This document shows positions 57,037 through 64,000 of a stretch of DNA of 64,000 bases, piece by piece. Under the pieces are notes generated by a model. The model made no database searches and was not told where the DNA came from. It saw nothing but the letters and a program-made list of their open reading frames with translations. Position 1 is the first letter of the stretch, and every line of letters begins with the position of its first letter. The stretch lies in assembly GCA_025617745.1 (NCBI GenBank), contig CM046863.1, positions 12,838,875-12,902,874 on the forward strand, in the 5' to 3' direction. A program made the translations under genes and the position numbers. This stretch comes from Heliocidaris erythrogramma (lineage: Eukaryota > Echinodermata > Echinoidea > Camarodonta > Echinometridae).

Positions 57037-57068
<32 letters not shown>

Positions 57069-58790
57069 TTACTACTACTATTGCTAATACTTCTACTACT
57101 ACTAATAATAATAATTATATGATAATGATAATGTGTATTTAAATTATAATTTATCAATTCATGTGTTTTCAATACTTCAATTGGCACGCAAGTTTACTAA
57201 AGACAATTTTACAACAAAGTTTTACATACCATTGAGGTGTACAAGTATACATCACATTATAAACTAAATATCTGAAGGTGATGCAAACGAGGCTTTATTA
57301 AAAGAAATTACAAATCAAATTATGTAATGGAAAATAAAACAAGAAAAGGAAATCCGTGAAATGATTTTGATGATTGCAGTAAACCGATACCTTACTGTTT
57401 CTTCTTTTCTTCTTCTTCTTCTTTAAATAAATCGCTCATTTATTGAAAATTGATTTTGTACATTTAAGTAGAATAGGTGTTTGTGTTGACTCAAAACTAA
57501 AAAAAAAGGCTTATTAGGAGCAAAAATTATGATAATTATCTTTGCCATGATCTTGGCTCCATCCGTATCCCAATAAGGTAAGCCTTATTATGATTCAAAA
57601 TGGACAATTACATGTGTAATTTCAAGTAATTTGTTATATACCTGCGTGATAACCTGATGAGTGCAGGTCGAAAAGCTTTGTTATCATGTCTCTTTTTCGT
57701 GCATATTGATGCTATATTTTTCAAGAAAGTAAACTTCGGAATAGTTAGCAACAGATGTATCCTTCGTTGCATTTCCTCAATCGTAGAGGTTAGCAAATCT
57801 TTCAGGACATGTGCTCTGTGGTATTATGGACAAATTAACAGAGAGGATTTAGATATCATGAAAAAAGAAGTTGGGTAGCTTTCCACAATAGAATAGTGTT
57901 AACCAACGAATTGAATCGAGGCCCTGTGAAAGATTAAATACATAGGATCACTTTAAACAATGAAGCAATGAAGCACGACGTATAATTAAACTTTTAATAT
58001 AAGTTTAGATTAACGTAACTCATGCATGTGACTTGACCCACATTCATTGCATCAGCCCAAACTTTGTACATGTACAAATGTTTTTTTGTTAGTTTGTAGT
58101 TTTCAGTTGATGGCTATATGGAGTGATGAGACAGACTGAACAAGCGATAGACTGAGAGAATATGAGTGAAAATGTGGTGTAATATTCTAACATATTATTA
58201 TATACGACGATATTATTTACCAAAATATGAAAATAATATCCATGTTTTATTTTTTCCATTTATTGGAATTAAATGAACAAAATTTTGTTCATTTGGAAAA
58301 GCTATACTGTTATTCCCTTCCGTCAGGAGATTGAAAGAAGAGATTATGGGGTTAAAACAGGCCCGCATGACAGCGAAACACAAACGCAGAAAGACACATG
58401 TATAGTAGAATTTACAAATGCAGAGATGGGGAAATACATGTACATGAGAACCAGAGCAAAAAAGAGTAAATAAAGGGAGATGGGGAAAGAAAGACGGTGA
58501 TATGTAAGTCAACAGTGAGAGACTGAGTAGAAAGTATAGAGGAAGAAAGATAAAGATAGGGAAATAGGGGGGGGGGGGGGAGGAGAGGAAAGAAGAATGG
58601 GGGGGGGGGGGGAGGGGGTCTGACAGACAGGTATAGAGCCAACATGTAATTTGCGGATATAAAGCGTGAAAATAAGCACGCCCACCATGAACGACAAAGC
58701 CATGCCGATGCTGCGGCGTGCCTAATGGTTCCAAATCGTTGAGCTTTCCAACAATGACACCATTATCGGTCTGGATAGTGTCCAGTTTGA
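54900..58790. other. AT-rich non-coding stretch with simple repeats
   Basis: A possible LINE or SINE 3' tail ends in ATTGAATTGAATCGAATT near 55755. A (TAC)n run lies at 57010-57110. GTTTAAACAACC motifs recur at 56820-56990. Two poly-G runs (58568 and 58600) lie on a purine-rich strand at 58500-58630. No gene is supported. Confidence 0.5.
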
Positions 58791-58799
58791 TACATATCT

Positions 58800-61060
58800 T
58801 ATGCTTAATTTACATGTCGTAAACAATAAATTGGTCTACGCAATCGCAAGCCAAATGTAATCTAGGCATTAGCTGAGAAGTAATGCCTAACATAAATTGG
58901 TCTACGGAGCCCTTTTCCGTGTGGCCTCAGTGTGGAGGCAGGATGCTGCCTGTGCAGAACCCATGATAATTGAGTAGTTATCCCGCGGCAATCTCACAGC
59001 TCCCGCTACATCGCCTTCAGACGAACCAAATAGTTTTCAGATGGGCTCCGTACGATTTCCGTGTGGAGGCTGCGGAGACTGCACGGAACTGCACTGAAAT
59101 TTCACGATTTCCGTAAAATCTCCAAGCAGCCTCTAGACAAATTTGCCACGGCCTGCCCCCGAGGGCCCATACAAGAAATGGCACGATGCTCGTAGATAAT
59201 GAGCGCATTTATGCTCACATTTTTCAGGCCAGAATTCTGCCTTCGCAAAGTAACCATCAACGCACACAATGTTAACACAAACACCGTAGCCCGTAGCCAC
59301 CTACCATGCCCTAAAAATCGCACGGAAAATCCAAGACCAATTTATTGTGTATGGCGCCTGGGGAAAAAGTAAATTAAGCATAAGATTTTCAGATGGGCTC
59401 CGTACGATTTCCGTGCGGAGCCTACGGAGACTGCTCGGCAACTGCACTTAAAATTGCACGATTTCCGTACAATCTGCGAGCAGCCTCTGTACAGATTTGC
59501 CCTGGCCTGCTCCGTCCATAACCTGTAGCCACCTACGATGCCTCCCCCCCCCCCCCCCCAAAAAAAAAAATGCACGTAAAATCGTATACCAATTTATCTT
59601 ACGACGCAAGGGGGTAAATGTAAATTAGGCATTAGTTATGCTTCATGCTTAGTTTACATTTGCCCTGCGATCGGTCTCGGGATCCCGTATCCTACCCGTA
59701 TCCCCTTTTCCGTGCGGCCTACGTACGGAGGCAGGAGGTGGCCTGAGATTTTCGGGTCCGCGGCGTCTACAATTTTGTTTATTGGGAAGTTATACAAATT
59801 GGTATAGCCCATGACATGTCGTACGTGGCAGTGCACAATCCCCGCACGGGCATCGCAAGGAGGCCTCGAGCTGATCGTGCAGTAAACGCACGAGTTTCGG
59901 TGAACATGGGGGGGGGGGGGGGGGGGGGGGGGAGGGGGGAGAGGTTACCGCTCGCTGCCCGTGCAGTGCCCGTGATATTGAGCAGTTATCCCGCGGCAAC
60001 CCCACAGCTCCCGCAAAAATCGCACGGAAAATCATATACCAATTTATCCTACGGCTCCCAGGGCAAATGTAATTTATGCTTAATTTACATTTTCCCTGGG
60101 AGCCGTACAATTAATTGGTCTATGATTTTTCCGTGCGGTTTTTCGGGCATCATAGGTGGCTACGGGCTACGATGTTTGTGTTCACATTATCTACGAGCAT
60201 GCGTGCCATTTCTTGTATAGGCTTTCTCAGAGGCACGCGGGGAAAATCCGTATTGAAGCTATTCGGAGATTGTACGGACATCGTGCAATTTCAGAGCATC
60301 TGAAAAATGTTTGGCCCGTCTCGAGGCGGCTGCACGGCCATGGTGCAGGAGCTGTGAGGTTGCCGCGGGATGGCTGCTCAATACAACGGGTACTACACGG
60401 GCAGCGAGTGGCAACCTTGCGATAGACCGTGCGAATGACCGTGCGAATGTCCCACGAGTCTGCAATCTCTATACAATTATCCCCATCATTTTCAGCAAAA
60501 AATCGTGCGTTTGCTGCACGATCAGCGCAAGGCCTACGCGCGATGCGGGTACGGGGATTGTGCAATACCACCTACGACATGACTACGGGCTACGGGCTTA
60601 CGATTTCTTCAAATATGTATTACTTCATAATTGACATTTGCCCCGGGCGCCGTACGATAAGTTGGTCTATGATTTTGTTCGTGCTATTATGGGGGCATCG
60701 TAGGTGGCTACGGGCTGCGGTGTTTGTGTTTATATTATCCACTAGCATCGTACCATTTCTTGTATTGGCCCTCATGGGCATGACGTGGCATATCCATACA
60801 GAGGCTGCTAAGAGATTGTGTGGAAATCGTGCAATTTCTGTGCAGTTACCGTGCAGTCTCCGCAGCCTACGCACAGAAATCGTAATTTTGATGGCTTGTC
60901 TGAAGGCGGCTGCACGGCAATGGTGCGGGAGCTGTGGGGTTGCTGCGGGATGACTGCGCGATGTTCATACGAGGATTGTACAATGCCCCGTACGAGCTAC
61001 GGGCTACGGGTTTTTTTTCTTCAAATTTGTGTAACTTCAGCATAATCTACATTTCCACCG
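58800..61060. repeat. Cluster of foldback elements, about five related modules
   Basis: Modules of about 250-550 bp are bounded by TTATGCTTAATTTACATTT (58801, 59365 reversed, 59640, 60075, 61040). Each runs through AATTGGTCTA, CCGTGCGG, GTGGCTACGGGCTACG, ACCATTTCTTGTAT and GTGCAATTT. Adjacent modules are in opposite orientation. Around 60075 the two arms are reverse complements for well over 60 bp. CpG is dense compared with the flanks. All long frames here are shadows of the repeat. Confidence 0.85.
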
Positions 61061-63210
61061 AGAGAAAAAAAAATACATATTATACATTCGTAATACAACG
61101 ATAACACATTTTCTTTGCCTAAAATTGAAAGTATTAAGCACTTCAAAATCGAAATTATCTCGTTCTGTCATTACACTCCATCGAATATCAATATAATGAT
61201 GGTTTCTTGTGGAAACACGATAGAACCCTGTAGAATATAGGCAATGGAATAATCGGCATAAAATCCCCCCACCACCCCTTTCACAAAACGAGAATTTTGC
61301 ACTTTAATGATTTAATGAGTTCCAGTAATGTAAATGTAAGCTTAATTTCCACGCGCAATTTAACCTAAATTGCCTCCCTCGCAAGACAAACAAAAATACA
61401 TTAAACGGATTTTCATGTGTTACTTTGCAAATGTTGCTCTCAGACGAATACTTCATTTCATTTCATGTTATTATTCTTCACATCGAAAAACTAAAAAATA
61501 CACAGAGTCATATATATACGTAGTTACACAATTGAAATTTGGAATACATGTACATGTATATAAACATATAAACCTGTTATTCGCACACAAGGTCAACGAC
61601 TCCACTTTCTCAGTACATATAACAAGGCCCTGTAGCTTGGCTGACAACTCATCTGGAATTTACCGACCCTCACATCTGATTTGCGATTACTGGCTTCGAT
61701 GTTTTCTATCCTTCGGATAAGATCTCCTTGACTGCTTGAAGTCTTCACTATTGAGTTGCTATTTTACAGCCTGGGTTATTTGCTTTTGAGGCGCCATGTT
61801 GAACGTTCTGAAGAATATCTGTAGTGTAGAGAGCAATGGTGTGCCACGTAGGGTGTGGCGACGACGCAACAAGCCCTCGCAATCACTCTAATGTAAATCT
61901 GAGATGAGAAAAGAAAGGTCTACTCATCAATGTGAATAGGTATTGTCCGGGTGCATCTATCCATGCATCGTGAATATCGGAGATATCCAGCGATGGTTGG
62001 CTCACAGAGTGCACAGATTTGGCTGTGTGGGACTGTACACGAGAAATGTCACAGAACGACGATGAATAATCACATTATGATAACATAGTTCTCCAGAAAT
62101 TGGGCCGTCGATCTAGAAAATTAAAGATGTCTACATTACCGATGATCAGTCACATAAATGAAAAACACGAATTCAATATATGAAATTATGCTAAAAAACA
62201 GGAAAATCTATCACAGATACACGCAGTAACCGTGTAACGTAAATATACTGTAATTCAAATTAAGAATCAAAACATTCAATATCAACAACCAGTCAAATAA
62301 ATTCACAAACGTGCATTCAATTTGCATATTCGTGCACATTTTTTTAAGACCTGCATTCGAGTTAATATTATCGGTAGGCTATTATTAGACCTATCGTTTC
62401 AGCATATATAGGCATTCATAAAATGGATGTATGGATCTTAATGAAATTATTGGCTGAGAGCTAGCCGGTCACGTGACATACATTAGTTTTACTGTCAAGT
62501 CTACCGTGCATTTTTGGACTAACAAACGTGCATTTTTGGACTAACAATCGTGCATTAGGAAAGTATGTTGTACGTGTGCGTCAATGTGATCGCTAATGTA
62601 AAATCAAGCTGCACGTAAAAATTGAAGCAACGCCCGTACTTGTTTGTATCTTGCCCCTGGATGGATAGCCCAGGGATTGACAAGGGATGGACGTGCTGCT
62701 AGCGATAGCGCGTACAGCTTTTGCGCGCTGCGCTGTTCATAAGTTAATAAAGGGCGCCCGGCATGCATGCAGTTCTTTGAATGCAATCACGTAATTTCTG
62801 CTGTACTCCAGCTCCACATTTCGTCGTGTTACTTTTTATTCGGTGGAACATTTGGGGACAATATAGCGACAACTCCAAATTTTAAGATCCTTCAAGCATG
62901 AGGAATTGCAACAATTGCGTTAATTGCTTTACTTTATTCCCTTTATTACTTTGATGTTGCATTAATACCGGTACTGGATTAGCGAGCAACTTCATTTGTG
63001 ATGGATGTAGACTCAGTCTTGATCTAAGTTAGATCTAGGCCCATTCAGTATAGTCTAGAACTCTACTGTTCAGTGGAATTCTCCAAAGCCACTCGGCTTA
63101 GCGTCGTGGCTTCATACAATTGAAAGATTATCGCGTGCGCTAATTGTAACCAATGTACTTAGGCGGCACAGAGTAATCTCTAGACCTATTAGGAACATAT
63201 TTTATATTTA
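61060..63210. other. Non-coding stretch
   Basis: A short repeat CGTGCATTTTTGGACTAACAA occurs twice near 62509-62550, with a poly-G run near 63219. A 12-codon minus-strand frame (MAPQKQITQAVK) at about 61796 is too short to call. No gene is supported. Confidence 0.45.
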
Positions 63211-63239
63211 TTTATTTAGGGGGGGGGGGGGCATATTAG

Positions 63240-63590
63240 AGCAAAAGGCTATTGGACCAAATGAGTAATAGACCAAGCAACCATTAGACGAAATGATCAT
63301 TAGACCAATAGGTTGATGGATGAATTGATGATTAAACGAAATGGTAATTGGACGAATTGATGATTAGACCATGTGGATATTAGGACAACTGGAATTACCC
63401 AAAATGGGTATTAGACGAAATGAATATGGGATGAACTGATATTTAGACCAAGTGGTATTTGGACTAAATAGGGTTAGACCAAACCGGTTAGTGGACCAAA
63501 TGGTTTTTAGACTAAATGATTGTAAACTAACTGGTCGAAATGATTATTGGACTGTTATGATCATTGGACAAAATGTTAATGGACGAAATG
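63240..63590. repeat. Degenerate 20-28 bp repeat, ATTAGACCAAATGG family
   Basis: AGACCAAATG, GGACGAAATGAT and GATGATTAGACC words recur about fifteen times with irregular spacing. Non-coding. Confidence 0.75.
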
Positions 63591-63591
63591 A

Positions 63592-63848
63592 TATTTCTTG
63601 ATATCACGAATTCATTTCTTGATATCAAGAATTGAATTCTTGATATCAAGAATAACCATTGGTTAAGAACACAAAATGATTTCTTGATATCAAGAAATGA
63701 ATTCTTGATATCAAGAAATGAATATTTGATATCAATAAATCATTTTGTGTTCCTAACCAATGCTAATTCTTGATATCAAGAATTCATTTTTTGATATCAC
63801 GAATTCAATTCTTGATATCAAGAATTGATTTCTTGATATCATGAAATA
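63592..63848. repeat. Array of ten TTCTTGATATCAAGAA palindromes in a foldback
   Basis: TTGATATCAA, mostly within TTCTTGATATCAAGAA, occurs ten times at roughly 20-30 bp spacing. Midway, ACCATTGGTTAAGAACACAA and its reverse (TTTTGTGTTCCTAACCAATG) flank the central units. The whole block is itself a large inverted repeat of palindromes. Confidence 0.92.
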
Positions 63849-64000
63849 GGATTAAATTTTAAAAGGGCTTGCCATACGCGCGCTGATCGTTCACGTTGTC
63901 CTTTAGTTTCTTCAAACTCCTTAACCGCTAACCTGTAGAATGCCGGGTAAAGTTATTTGGGGTCAATGTGTCATTGGTTGGCTATTATATAGCGTACGCA

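Noticed and set aside
57002-57187. Serine-rich open frame
   Set aside because: It is a translation of a (TAC)n microsatellite.
59654-60953. Open frames of 90-174 codons on both strands
   Set aside because: They are shadows of CpG-rich foldback modules, inconsistent between modules and with no recognisable domain.
61760-61800. Minus-strand start MAPQKQITQAVK as a first exon
   Set aside because: Only 12 codons, with a stop and no donor in frame.

Overview
This window looks like intergenic to intronic DNA from a marine invertebrate nuclear genome, probably an echinoderm or another deuterostome. That placement is inference. It rests on spliceosomal exon signals, a host ALDH3-type gene, a Tx1/L1-type LINE, Penelope-like retroelements, Kolobok-type TTAA elements, tRNA-derived SINEs, and about 29 long poly-G or poly-C runs scattered through AT-rich DNA. 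There are no operons, no bacterial-type genes and no CRISPR.

Host coding DNA is sparse. The best case is the 5' end of an aldehyde dehydrogenase 3-type gene on the minus strand at the left edge. It has a leader exon near 2.8-3.0 kb, a short first coding exon at 2010-2060 and a domain exon at 754-897, and the rest lies off the window. A THAP zinc-finger exon (32377-32614) sits inside a Kolobok-like TTAA element. Isolated terminal-exon-like pieces lie at 31044-31185 and 33748-33900. A short TATA-driven reading frame lies at 26022.

Layout: 0-5.5 kb, ALDH3 5' end and a 116-bp perfect palindrome; 5.5-6.9 kb, a degraded LINE copy; 7.5-8.5 kb, a 37-bp tandem array; 9.4-9.9 kb, a foldback element; 10.7-16.7 kb, two 26-bp arrays in opposite orientation, a 500-bp direct duplication, a pyrimidine-rich block and MITEs; 19.2-25.3 kb, a ~903-bp tandem array; 25.3-26.5 kb, a SINE and a CpG-rich block; 27.0-34.4 kb, a possible 7.4-kb element with 13-bp termini and subterminal repeats, holding the Kolobok-like element; 35.9-37.3 kb, three MITEs; 37.45-48.38 kb, nested retroelements; 49.3-51.6 kb, hAT and other terminal-repeat elements with a GGGGGTAGTTGTCC array; 51.6-58.8 kb, mostly featureless AT-rich DNA; 58.8-61.1 kb, a cluster of foldback elements; 63.2-63.85 kb, degenerate repeats and an array of GATATC palindromes.

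The most informative structure is the nest at 37.45-48.38 kb. A Penelope-like element with inverted pLTR-type ends carries a hammerhead ribozyme with a complete conserved core. An L1/Tx1-type LINE is inserted in it, antisense, and a second Penelope-like fragment is inserted in the LINE with a 13-bp target duplication. All three layers can be read from sequence.
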